DNA of 64,000 nt from positions 528,501 to 592,500 of the forward strand of contig JAIGNY010004106.1 in NCBI GenBank assembly GCA_020152595.1, given 5' to 3'. Source of the DNA: Chiridota heheva (Eukaryota; Echinodermata; Holothuroidea; Apodida; Chiridotidae). Each line of letters starts with the position of its first letter. The stretch's first letter is position 1. Shown one piece after another: positions 10,961 to 21,956 of this stretch. The notes below the pieces were generated by a model, which searched no databases, was not told where the DNA came from, and worked only from the letters and a program-made list of their open reading frames with translations. The position numbers and the translations under genes were made by a program.

Positions 10961-13120
10961 CCCTTACTCTACCAGAGCATTTAAGATTACAAGTGTTATT
11001 CAGGGAACTTTTTGGAAAGGGGGCTTTTTCACAAATTTATCTTCATTTTCTACTGTAATAAGTTTATGTTAAATGAAAGCTAAGACTTTGAACTTTACAT
11101 TAGTTTGCATAACTATCTGGTGAATTATGCAAATTTATGCAAATGAGGTCATTAATTGAGATTATTAGATGTCCTAAAACTGCTATCTTTGTTATATTCT
11201 GCTTTCTTGTGGTTAATTATAAAAAAATTATTGATAGAATTTATGAATAAAGGACCCTTCATTTCATAGTACTCTTTATTTTTTGGAAGCAAGAAAAAAA
11301 TTCATAGGTCAATTTTTATTTTTTTGACCTTTTTTGGCCTAAAAATTGACCTCTGATTTTGCCAATGATCTATCTGACAGGATTTGACACTACTTTCCTA
11401 TAAACATGCATTGTTCCTTTCTATGATACACAAAACTAATATAATATTAAAAGGAAAAGCTAACACCAAAATTTCAATTAAAATCTTATGCAAATGATAT
11501 GCAAATTAGCTAATTTATTATGCACAGGCTAAATTTCAGTTTATGAACCAATTTTAGCCATTGGAAGCTTTAAAAATACTTATATTTATTCAGGATATAC
11601 TGAAAGTCTTGTAGAAACTTACTTTTGTTAATTCCTGTAGGAATTCTCGGTGAAAAGGTATTCAAAAATGGTTCAAAGCATCAGTAATCATGTTGACATT
11701 GCCAAACTTGGAATCCTTCAGTGAGTTGGTACCGCATACGAAATGTCAATAAATTTGTCCAAATACAGGAAAATTCATCAGAGAAATACAATTTCAATTG
11801 TTTCCAAGGAAATACAGGGGTTGGGGTGGGGTGGGGTTCTGGCTTATTTAAATTTGGAGGGGGAACCAGGGGAAATGCCATCCCCCCCCCTCAAAAATAA
11901 ATTCTTCAAAGAAAATAACTTCCCCCTACATGGAACAGCTTGGCCCCCACCATTGGTATTTTGCCACAACATGTCTCTCTTTCCAACAACATGGGACCCT
12001 TTCCCCTTAAAATTTTAATCCTACTCCACTGCACCACAACCTCACAACATGGAATCGAGAATTCGCGAAATAGGTATATGGGCACTGTTGCACTACAAAT
12101 CAAAAAATGATCTGTAAAGTTTCATCCAAAATTACTATAATAAAGACAATTCATGTTAACCACGTCGGATTTTAGTGACTTATATACTTGTTTATAATCA
12201 TTACAAGTAAATAATCCCAGCTAAATTACACTGTTTTTGCTTAATTTTGAACGGATCAGAACTAACATTAGCTATGCCAAACGTTAAGCCTTAACGAGTA
12301 ACGTTGATAAGCATGAAGTTTGAAAAATGCACTCGCAATTTTAGAAATTTGAAAAAATCATTTTACCTGGTTCTGATCATCTTTAGGCCTCCTCTGGGTT
12401 GGGTCCAGGTACTAAAAGATCTCCATCACTGGCGATAGCCTTCTGACTTTTCCTAATCCTCAGTTCCACTTACAAACAACATTCAGGATACACATTCTTC
12501 TGTCGCCTCAACGCAAATGTCAAAAAAATCTAAAATAACTAAAGTGACGTAGCTATAAAACGTTTTAGCAACGATCGAGGGGGTATGTCTTTTATTGCAG
12601 CAATCCATGTAAAAGCACGTTGTTTACGTACAGAATGGTGTTTGAAACTTTTCATTACAATATAGGGGTGAATCACACAATTTTTTGACAAAAAGGGTCA
12701 AAAAATTACCAAAAATCAAAACGTTTTGCATATTTTACAAATAATTTTCAATAATGACCAGGTATGAGCAAAATGTGATAAGATTTGGACAATATGACTT
12801 GTCTACATATTATATGTAAAAAGAATGTAAAAAGAAAATATCTAAATTTATTATTTAAGCAATTTTTGTAAATTTTTAAAAAATATGCATTTTTCGGGAC
12901 ATTTTAAACAAAAAGGTAAATTTTTGAATAATTGGACAAAATTTGCCGAAAAAATGTGAGTATAGACCCCCCAAAAGAATACAATTCTATGAACGATCTT
13001 TCCGAGATCTTTGCAATGAAACTATTTGCACCCCTATAGAATGTTGGTAAGGTCCCGATTTTATTTTTCAAAAAGGTAGTTTCAAAACGGCGATATTATC
13101 GCCGCATGGTAGAGTAAGGG
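10961..13120. mobile_element. TTAA-bounded piggyBac-like element A (non-autonomous)
   Basis: A TTAA (10957-10960) precedes CCCTTACTCTACCA, and TGGTAGAGTAAGGG precedes a second TTAA (13121-13124). That gives near-perfect inverted termini with a TTAA target duplication. The 2160-bp interior is AT-rich with no frame above about 90 codons, so it is non-autonomous. Element B (21957-24306) is the same element in inverse orientation. At about 11940-12015 A carries the short sequence ...CAACATGGGACCC from which the large 20-bp minisatellite in B appears to derive. Near 12370-12560 (minus strand) is an acidic-coding stretch flanked by plausible splice signals, also present in B (22431-22576). It could be a remnant of an ancestral transposase exon, which is speculative. 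Confidence 0.75.
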
Positions 13121-13584
13121 TTAACTGTGGCATTAAATGATTAAGTTGTCACTAGCATGTAAGTTCGTTGTACAAAAACGTTACAAAACAATACAGATCC
13201 GGTATGTACAGGTTCCGGATTAGCTTCTGGTGGAAAGCCAGATATTTACGCAATGCGCAAGCAAGAATGAAGTGCGTGTTGGAAAATGGTATAAGCTATT
13301 ATTATTCTTCACTTCGACGCTGATTTAGTTAATTGTTTTCAACGCAATTCCATCATTAAGATTGGGATTTGCGACAAGGATTCAACCACAAGACAATAGT
13401 TTTTAGGCAGAGATTCACCTAAGAAAAAGTATAGGTGAAGATTCACATCACTCAAAAATATTTTACCTCAAGATTCACCCATGCTGTAAATTTTTGGTCT
13501 GAAGATTCGACATCGGAATGACATAGGATATTGCACAAAACTTAAGGAGGTACTGTATGTGAAGATGCCGTTTGACTACTGCTG

Positions 13585-13969
13585 CATAAGTGAAACACTT
13601 GCAAAAAGTCTTTTGTTGCAAAGCTGGCATTGATTATTCCATCAATCTGCTTGCAGTCTGAATTCTTTCTTCCACTCTCCAAGTTTGTTTGTTTGTGGAA
13701 TATGTTTTATATCTATTACCTGTTTGTTAACTTGAGAGTTATCTAAATAACAGCTCTGCACAATCTTCCACACTATAGAGTATATGCACTACTGTAGCTA
13801 TAGGGACTTCACTACAGCTTCATAAAATCAGGGATTTGGTATTTACAAACCCAATTGATACCTCCACTGCAGAAATAATTCAAAATGTTAATTAACTTCA
13901 GGAAAGCGTTGCTCATATGAACTGTGTTTTTGTTTTGTTTTCCCCCACAGGAACAAAAAAATCTTTAAA
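13585..13969. other. no gene seen
   Basis: A possible short minus-strand exon ending at a donor near 13719 (AACAG|GTAATA) was considered and not accepted. Nothing else is recognisable. Confidence 0.4.
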
Positions 13970-14135
13970 ACTACAGCAGCATTTTAGATAACCCATATCA
14001 TTTTTTGTAACCACTGTGGCATTTTCTTCACCCCTACCGTATTTCATGACCAATGTAGCATTTTTCTTAACTATTGTCATATTTTACTACCACAGTAGCA
14101 TTTTTCTTAACCCCTGTCACTTTTTTGTATTTTTT
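13970..14135 (+). repeat. degenerate ~32-bp tandem repeat
   Basis: Four to five degenerate copies of a unit like accactgtagcatttttctt-aacccctgtc, spaced about 30-35 bp. Confidence 0.6.
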
Positions 14136-15429
14136 TTTGGATACTTAAAGCAGCTTCTGGCGACCAAGTATAATACAATACTGTAGTTGCACTATTGGGA
14201 AAAAATGCTGTTCTTCATTATCATATTTACACTAATTTGTCCAAAGTATACAAGGCAAGAATACACAATGCAGTACAAAAGAAACCACAGCTGTTGATTA
14301 CCTTCCGAAATGTAACTAATCATTCATTAATGAATTACAAAGTGCAAAAAAATATGTCAACTGTCAATCATAATTGCCATAAATTTGACCACTTTGAAAG
14401 AATCAAACTAAATCTCAAATTGTATATTTATACTTTTATCTAAATCAAGGCTTTTTAAAGAGACATTTATAACAACACAGCACTGGTTACATACAGACAT
14501 AAATATTAGTATTGATCAATCACCATTTATCCACCAGCTGAAAACAAGTTGGAGACACAAAACACTTAGTAACTCGGTCTTTTGACAAATCCAATTGGCA
14601 AACAAAGCTCACACATGAAAATCAATTCCACACAATATGTGTTGAAGAATATCAACCTTGCCTGAAGTGCAGTATTGATAATGGGTTGCAGTGCAGTTTC
14701 TCAGACATACAGACAAAACATGATTACATCAGAACAAGTAGGTCTCTGATCATATCAACCTAACCTGACAAAGATACAAATTTGACTTCCAAAGTGATTT
14801 TAAGCAGGATTTGCAACTTGCAGGTTTTGGGAAAGCATACATGGCCTCCTTCTTTACCATACACATGTTACTTTCCATTCTCACATTTCAGACAACTCCA
14901 GAACCCACATCTTGACATTATAAAGATGCCTAATGCCTTTCTGAGATTGCAAATACACAAATGTGAAGCCAATGAAACAAGCTATTGGACCATCAGCAGT
15001 AATGTCACACACATAGCTGGCTAAAGAGTGACTCGTATCTCAGTTTTCTAGAAACTGAGGTTAGAGTAAAATTTTCAAACATTTTGCAGGTATTAAGTGT
15101 GAGTTTCACCCCCCCCTCTCCCCCTCCCCTTCCCTATAAGAAAACAAATATGGTCACATCCATCTTTTTTTCATCACAATTTTTGTAATATCTCTGACAT
15201 CAAGAAGAGACTATCAATACCACAAATATTTGATGGAACTATATTACTGCACCTCACGTGAAGCAAAATTAAATGTCTTTTTTTCTGTTTAATTGCTATT
15301 ATACCTCAAATCAATAATGAATCACGGTTATTAAATTTCTGTAAAGTTATGACTTACAATATTTAGTCAATAAATTCATCCATGTTGCAGGTATTACAGC
15401 ATAAGCCTTATATATTTCATGACATTACT
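14136..15429. other. no gene seen
   Basis: Low-complexity AT-rich sequence with a CT-rich run at 15105-15133. The frames at 14195-14443 and 14782-15024 show no family features. Confidence 0.45.
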
Positions 15430-15437
15430 GTTTATAG

Positions 15438-15865
15438 CAAAGGTTCTTAATAAACTTTTTTAAAGGGCCATCATTTCACAACAGCTTCAGGCTGTGGGCC
15501 AATTGCATGGCAAAACCAGCTTCATGTGACAACAAAACCAGTCAAAACAATCCCTGAATACAAACAAGTTGAGAGCACACGAGATTAGAAGGATGTCGGC
15601 CAGTCAATGGTTCTCTTATCAGCCTTACTTTGACAAGCTGTAAGCTCAATTTATAGCGGAACTAAAGATAACATTTTAGTTGATAAGCCACAATGTTTTA
15701 GAGAGCTGATCTGCCTAGGAAAAAAACAAAATAAACAAGTATTTTGCGATTTGATCTTACATGCAATGCACTGTATTGCATTATATAATGACTATTGTTC
15801 GCGGGCCAGATTGGATTGACTGGCAGGCCAGATTTGGCCCGCGGGCCACCTATTAAGAATCGCTG
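15438..15865. mobile_element. hAT-type MITE with perfect 8-bp TSD
   Basis: A 428-bp element flanked on both sides by the identical octamer GTTTATAG (15430-15437 and 15866-15873). The ends are imperfect inverted repeats: left CAAAGGTTCTTAATAAAC, right (reverse complement) CAGCGATTCTTAATAGGT. Subterminal GGGCC-rich words occur on both sides (AAAGGGCCATC, and GGCCCGCGGGCC near the right end). An 8-bp TSD with CAxxGxTTCTTAA-type termini is the signature of hAT elements. It has no coding capacity. It could have been mobilised by an autonomous hAT such as the one whose relic lies at 41-473, but no terminus links them. Confidence 0.85.
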
Positions 15866-16118
15866 GTTTATAGCATACCGTATGCATGTACAATAATTAA
15901 TTTGTGCTGCTATCACATACAAATTTCAACAAAACAACGGGGTGTGTGAATTTTTCAAACATGGTCTATAATAAGCCAGTTCATGGTAACGAACACGCAT
16001 GCCCGAAACTGATAGTGGTGTCAGGTCAAGTGATGATAACAATCATCATGGTATGGTCCGATCATATGTAAACCAAAGCTTTCTCTGTGTTAATTCTACC
16101 ACAGGTTAGCTTTGTGAT

Positions 16119-17036
16119 ATCCCATGTGGGACCTAGAGATGGATGCCATGCGGGACATAGGGATGGATGGCATGTGGAACACATGCATGCGGGACATGGA
16201 GAGGGATGCCATGTGAGACAGGAGGGATTCCATGTGGGCATATGGAGGAATGACATGTGGCACATGGGTAGAGATGCCTTGTGGGACATAGAGGTGCCTT
16301 GTGGGACATAGAGGTGCCTTGTGGGACATAGAGGTGCCTTGTGGGACATAGAGATACCTTGTGGGACATAGAGATGCCTTGTGGGACATAGAGATGCCTT
16401 TGTGGGACATAGAGATGGTGTCATCGATGGATGCCATGTGGGCACAGGGAAGGATGCCGTGTGGTACATAGGGTGGGATGCTATATGGGATATATGAGTG
16501 CATGGGATGCCATTTGGTACATCTTTAGGATGAGATGCCATGTGGGACATAGAGATGGATGTCATGTGGAACATCGGAAGGTAGGACATGGAGAGGGATG
16601 CCATGTGGGACAGATTCCATGTAGGGCATAGAGGTTAATAACATGTGGCACATGGGTAGGGATGTCATGTGAGACAGAGATGGATGTCATGTGGGATATA
16701 AGGATGGAGACCATGTGGGGCACAGGGAAGGATACCGTGTGGTACATAGGGTGTGATGGCATATGGAACATCTGAGTGAGATGTTATTTGGTACATCTTT
16801 AGGATGAGACACCATGTGGGACATAGAGATAGATGCCATGTGAAACATAGGAGGGTAAGACATGGTGAAGGATGTCATGTGGGACAAAGGGAAGAATTCC
16901 ATGTGGGGTATAAGGAGGAATGACATGTGGCACATGGGCAGCAATGACATGTGGGACATAGAGATGAATGTCATGTGGAGCAGGGGTGGGATGATATAAA
17001 AGGTATAGGGTGGGATGTCAGATAGGACATGGGTGA
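16119..17036 (+). repeat. minisatellite, GATGCCATGTGGGACATAG family
   Basis: A 0.9-kb array of degenerate ~24-bp units (gatgccatgtgggacatagagatg). Near its left part it contains a homogeneous 20-bp subarray (about 16270-16400, gtgccttgtgggacatagag), which points to recent local amplification. Long minus-strand frames (up to 180 codons, rich in MSHKA/CPTRHLY) arise because the repeat lacks stops. I do not regard them as genes. Confidence 0.9.
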
Positions 17037-17677
17037 ATGGATAGTGGGATGTTTTCATAATTGGACTTGTGATGTGTGTGTCAATTTGAATCAGTATGCG
17101 AGCCATGATGGTATTTATCGTTCTAGTTTAATTTAATATTGTTATATACATGTGGCATCCCACCCTATGAGGCATGAGGAACACTGTACATCTAATCTTG
17201 GACACAACCTAATACTAATAAGCATGAGATGCATGCTTCCTCTGGACTGCTCATTAGAGGTGCCTTCAGAGCACAATTGTCCATTATCCTGGCATGTAAG
17301 TCATCTATACAGTATCATCATCAGTTTGTCATATATGTTGTCCACATGTGTTCACCTCATGTAACTTTTAGTATGCTTTACATAGGCCATTTTCAGCACT
17401 AAGTTATGTATAGAACAAAGTTGAGAGAAAAGAAAACACAACCCAGAATTTTAAGGTTGCTGTCAACTATACAAAATTTTCTTTTCAAGATGATTGCTTA
17501 AATTTTCTTCAGTGTCACAATTTATATTAGGGTTGATGAAGAACCTTGTAGACAAAAGAAGCAGTCATTTATGGTTCAGCATGAAGTTCCAGTTATTTGT
17601 TTAATATTGAACAACATAAGACTACATCTACGGTACTGTAGATGTACATGTACTGTATGTATTGATTTCTTTATTAG
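17037..17677. other. no gene seen
   Basis: Nothing recognisable apart from GTACATGTACTGTA-type palindromic words near 17640-17660 of the kind scattered through the window. Confidence 0.45.
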
Positions 17678-18073
17678 CCCTTACAATCCTGAGGCACTCA
17701 AAACGTTACTGCAATTTTTCTGACATTTTTTCAAAATTAATTTTCACAACTTTCCTTTCATTTTCAATCACTATAAGTTTAGTTTATATGAATGCTAAGA
17801 CAATAAACTTTTCAATAAAAAAGCCAAAATAAAGAAAGTATTGACATACAGTAAATATGCAAATTGTAGGTAAAATTAGGCCAATTTGTTGAGCTTGTAG
17901 TTTTTCTTGAGAATAATGAAGATGGAGGATTTTTTTTTACATATTTAGATTGTTTGTGAAATTTCCTTTCCATTGATACCAGTCCCAATTTTTTTTTCCT
18001 CAAAACAAAACATGCAAAAACAATGCAAATAAACAAAAAATAATCATCGCTGTAATTACTTGAGCAAAACAAA

Positions 18074-18146
18074 GCCGCGCATCCGGTTCGGTTTTCGAAT
18101 CCGGGTCGCTCACGAGTCTTGCTTGCTTACCGCTACACTACACTGT
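18074..18146 (-). other. tRNA-like segment (SINE head or tRNA pseudogene)
   Basis: Read on the minus strand, GTGTAGCGGTAAGCA resembles a tRNA A-box region and ACCCGGATTCGAAAACCG resembles a T-arm/B-box (GGTTCGAxxCC) with mismatches, spaced as in a tRNA. The acceptor stem does not pair convincingly. A functional tRNA is unlikely; a decayed tRNA-derived SINE head is the better reading. Confidence 0.3.
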
Positions 18147-19439
18147 CTATGAGTAGAATATGGATTTGTTTTCAAACTTGTATTTTGGTCTGGACAAAGA
18201 GAAGGTAGTTACTCTTTTTGATTTCAGTCAAAAAAATGTGGAATTACAATTCTAACGATATTTTTGCATAGGGCAGTTGTATTGCGATCAGGAACTATGA
18301 TTTTTGTCAAAAATTGGTCTCAAAAGGCTAAAAACCAAGACATTTAATGCACAAATTTTTCCAAAAATAAATATTGATGATACGGGCAGTCAAATTTTGA
18401 ACGGAATTGAATGCATTGATATCTTTGATAGTTTCTCACGAGTTTTCAGGCAAAAGCAAGGGCTGGGAGTATGGCAAGTAAGTTTTTGAAGAAAATTAAA
18501 ATTTGATGCAATTGCTCTTTTTACCCACTTTAAAGCTAGTTTACTAAAAATAGGGATGCCAAAACATCTAAATTAACCAATGCAATGTGTAACCACTGAT
18601 TTTAAGACTTCGCAATTTGCGAGCATGTGCACTTACTATTTTCACAACTCACATATGTGTTAAAAATACTTCTTTTTAACTTAAGTTATCTCCTACTTTC
18701 ATTAAACGTATGTAAAAGTTGGTATAATATTATTACTTTGTGTAGTATTAGCTTTCATATGAAATTATGCAATTTGATGATAATTTGAGTGAATTATGAG
18801 ACGAGCAAAAATGCTATATATCGGAGACTTGAAGCAGTTATTACAGGATGCGATATTATGTTGTGTTGTATGAGTGGGGTGTATACAGGGCAATCATCGA
18901 TATGTGGTTGTTTCATCGTATCTGATGTGGCCAGATAGAAAGACAATATCTCAAGCTTTCTAATATAACTTGAGTTATAAGTTTAAAATGATTTTTGCGT
19001 TGAAAAAAGTTGAAAACTGAATAAGTTAAAAACTAATTTTATTTTCATTATGCATGTTTATCAAAATACAATCATAAAAACTTGAGTATTGTTTGAAATA
19101 TAATTTCCTTATCTTTAAAATGAGACATAATTAGTTACAATGCCCCTTTTACATGGCAAGCGATTCTTTATTAAACCAAGTCATGAAGTGGGCCTAAAAA
19201 AATTTGCAATCGCTTTAGTTGTAAACAACGCTGGTATTTTCATATTTCGCGGTCAGTACCTATTAATTTGCCTTTTTGAATCGTACATAATGTTAAGCAT
19301 AACTTACTTATTTTAAGGTAAGCTTATTTATATGAATAATAAGCTGGTTTAAGAGTAATTTTTAAGCCCATTTCGGCATGCAGAACAGTAACGTTACAGT
19401 ACATTCATATTGTACTGTAGTTTTGCACGCATTTGGCAT

Positions 19440-20220
19440 TATGTGTGCACTAGCATACTAATAGCAGTCATTATCAACTACAATCTGTAGTGTAACCATG
19501 TGATTAAAACTGACTTTATTGAATACATACCATCTTGAATTTAAATTCTTTACTATTGCTGAAAGAAAATTGACTTTTTAGTTAGGTCAAACCTTTTTTT
19601 TCTTTTTAATCTTTTATCTTAAACTTATCATTGAGCACAATTTCTGCAGCTGTTTAAGCTTCAGTTCGGCAAGGGGCCTTTTCTTTTTTGTGCAAGTTAA
19701 GATTTCTTGATCAACCAAAAATTGCGGGTACGCTGTTGTTGTGTGCGTACCATCATGAATTGTTTTGATCTAGGTGTATAATTTGTTAGATACTGTCATC
19801 GCTAAAAGAAAATTAACTTTTGATTAATTAAATTTTATTTTGCTATAATTTTCACATTTTAATCTCTAAAGAGCTACTGTTTTTTGTTTTTTTTAGGTGA
19901 GTTAAACATTTCTCAATAAACTGAACATGCGACTATGTTGCTATTGCGTGTGTATTAAACTTTAAACTTTCATGATACAATCACTTGCATCGAGCTAGGC
20001 CAATATGCCCTGTTTTTTTTCAATTTTTTTAGGCGAGTGCCCAAGCTATTACTTCTCGATCAACCAAACATTGTGAGTACACTGTTATTGTGTGTGTACC
20101 AATATGAATTGTCTTGATCTACTGTAGGTGTATAATTTGTTTAATAATGTTATATATTGCTGAGAGAAACTTAACTTTTGATTAAATAAAATAATTTCTT
20201 TAATTTCATAACATATTATT
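19440..20220 (+). repeat. ~170-180-bp tandem repeat inside element D
   Basis: Three to four diverged copies. Anchors are TCGATCAACCAAACATTG / TTGATCAACCAAAAATTG, GTGTATAATTTGTT and GAAAxTTAACTTTTGATTAA, spaced about 170-190 bp. Confidence 0.65.
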
Positions 20221-21655
20221 TTAATTCTTTCTTCATTGTTTCATAAATTTGTGTTCATAATATAATAATAAAGTACTTATTAACAATCAAGATTGATTAA
20301 ATTATTTTTTTTAAAATAAGTTTTTTCTTTAATTTCAAAATAACATATTATTTTAATTGGTGCCTTTCTTCAGCTTGAAGCACTATCGAATTTTGCGTTT
20401 TGCAAAACAATTGTTTGCATTGGTAATAATTGTATGTATTTGTAGTTGCATATTCATACTATTAACATTTTAATTAATATTCATAATTAATTAATTCATT
20501 AACAATCAATCAGTAGTTAAATGTTTGCATTATTTCAACATTCTAATAAAATATTTATTCAACTGTTAACAAATTCATTCAAATTGCTTTTTCTCGAGTT
20601 AAATGCCTAGTTTTGAAAATAGTAAATAACCCAATATGTGGGAAATTGATTTACTAAGTAGATGTTTGCTTTTCTTGTTATTTAAATTATACACATTTTA
20701 GCTAGATTCTAACAACTATCAGCCTAATTTTCATTTAAAGCACACTTAAATAATTTCAGATTTGTACTTTCACCCGATGAATTGTCCATTTTTCCGTTAA
20801 TGTTCATTAATCATTTAGGTTGTTAGTTAGACTTTACCTTTGTTTATTATGTCATTAAATGTTTATTCTGTACATGGCTAAACCATATGCTAAGAAAACA
20901 GCTTATTTGGTTTCAAAGCTGCATTCAGATCAAATTGAGCAAATTTGACATTAAAACCCATTTGTCCCACTTTTTCCAATTAAATGTACATCATGGTTTG
21001 TTTACACTTCAACTATGTCATTAATTCTTTAATGATATTATATTTTCAATCATTTATTTGTTTAAGTTGAAGAGAATATTATACTGCACAAAGAAACATT
21101 TGACATCAATAATGAAATACCATGTCCAAACATTTACTATGCTTTAAAAATGCTTTATTCTTTAAATTTGACCTAATTTTGGCCAAATCTGGTTGTCATA
21201 GAAATGGCAATTAAATTTGGGGTAATACAAGTGACACCTTTTGTTGTCATAACTTGAGAACCATTTTGCCTATTTACATGATCTTTTATCTAATCCTAAT
21301 TATAAACAGTTACATGCCACTCTAAGTTTGCACTATAGCCAACCTACTCAAAAATTATCAATATAGCCTTCATCAAAATTTTCAATTGATTTAAAGAACT
21401 ATTCGAATTCTTTAAATGATACCAGGATAACTGCTGTGGGCCTATTTGATGAAGAAAAATGTTTTTTTTGAAAAGTGCATTTCCAATCAGTCTACTGCGA
21501 CCGCGTGGGAATCGAAGGGTTAAGATACAGTATATAACTCAGAAAACTTTCAGAAACTGATACAAAAAAAATCTCTCTTTCTCTCTCTGAATTTTCTTCT
21601 CACAGAACCACTGTTAAAGAGGGTTGACAAGTTTACAAAAAACAAATTTACATAC

Positions 21656-21800
21656 CGTCTGATCTGTTACCAAGCATCGTATTCCTCTGACGGCCTTTTT
21701 CCAGCCTACTTGCTTCCCACAACTTTTCTGGGCCACTCCAAGTTTGCCTTGGTGGTAATGGAGGTGTTTCTTCAAGGAATGGTCTGGAAATGTGAGTGTC
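21656..21800 (-). CDS. candidate internal exon (possible TOGARAM1-like exon 2)
   Basis: On the minus strand a strong acceptor (pyrimidine-rich TTTCTTCTTCTTCTTTATCCAAAG ending at 21801) is followed by 145 bp, then a donor ACG|GTATGT. Read from the first base, the frame is open for 48 codons (DTHISRPFLEETPPLPPR... and ...LWEASRLEKGRQRN) plus one base. The proline-rich, charged, low-hydrophobicity composition fits a disordered linker. The 45104-47134 exon ends in phase 0 and this one opens in phase 0, so they could be consecutive or separated by unseen exons. The implied intron would exceed 23 kb. Linker regions evolve fast, and I see no decisive match to vertebrate TOGARAM1, so assignment to that gene is inference. 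Confidence 0.55.
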
Positions 21801-21956
21801 CTTTGGATAAAGAAGAAGAAGAAATTAGGATCAGTTTCATGAAAATACTTCCATATTGAATTCGAACATTTTTTGCATATTCACTTATCTAGGTACTTGT
21901 ATGAAACAAATGAAATTCAATTTTGAAACATTATCAATGTCATCAATAAACATTAA

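Larger units (their letters stand above)
9490..13584. mobile_element. outer TIR element split by nested insertions
   Basis: The left terminus CAGAGGTGG...ACGGCATCTTCACA (9490-9516) is matched in inverse by the right terminus at 13558-13584 (reverse complement CAGCAGTAG...ACGGCATCTTCACA). Just inside both ends are tandem subterminal words of the form ggtNaagattcacc, spaced about 35-45 bp (left 9550-9690, right 13395-13515). Between the two halves sit a foldback element (10247-10679) and TTAA element A (10961-13120), each with its own ends, so the outer element is older than both. I could not find a convincing target-site duplication, so the superfamily is undecided. No transposase is visible. 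Confidence 0.5.
17678..21519. mobile_element. TTAA-bounded piggyBac-like element D, long form
   Basis: The left end is TTAG (mutated TTAA, 17674-17677) followed by CCCTTACAATCCTGAGGCA. The right end is GACCGCGTGGGAATCGAAGGG followed by TTAA (21520-21523). The outer ~250 bp on the left and ~900 bp on the right are homologous in inverse to element C. The interior carries a ~180-bp tandem repeat (19440-20220), a tRNA-like segment (18074-18146) and a block at 18690-18865 that also occurs next to C. No transposase frame is seen in 3.84 kb, so D is non-autonomous or may be a composite of more than one insertion. Confidence 0.5.

Noticed and set aside
13719-13795. Possible 69-bp minus-strand exon ending AACAG|GTAATA
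   Set aside because: The only acceptor choice is weak and the frame starts directly after a stop; no homology.
16062-16604. 180-codon minus-strand open frame rich in C-P-T-R-H-L-Y
   Set aside because: It lies wholly within a minisatellite and mirrors the repeat unit; several overlapping frames on both strands are equally open.
18074-18146. Functional tRNA gene
   Set aside because: Box-like words are present, but the acceptor stem and T-stem do not pair properly; kept only as a tRNA-like segment.
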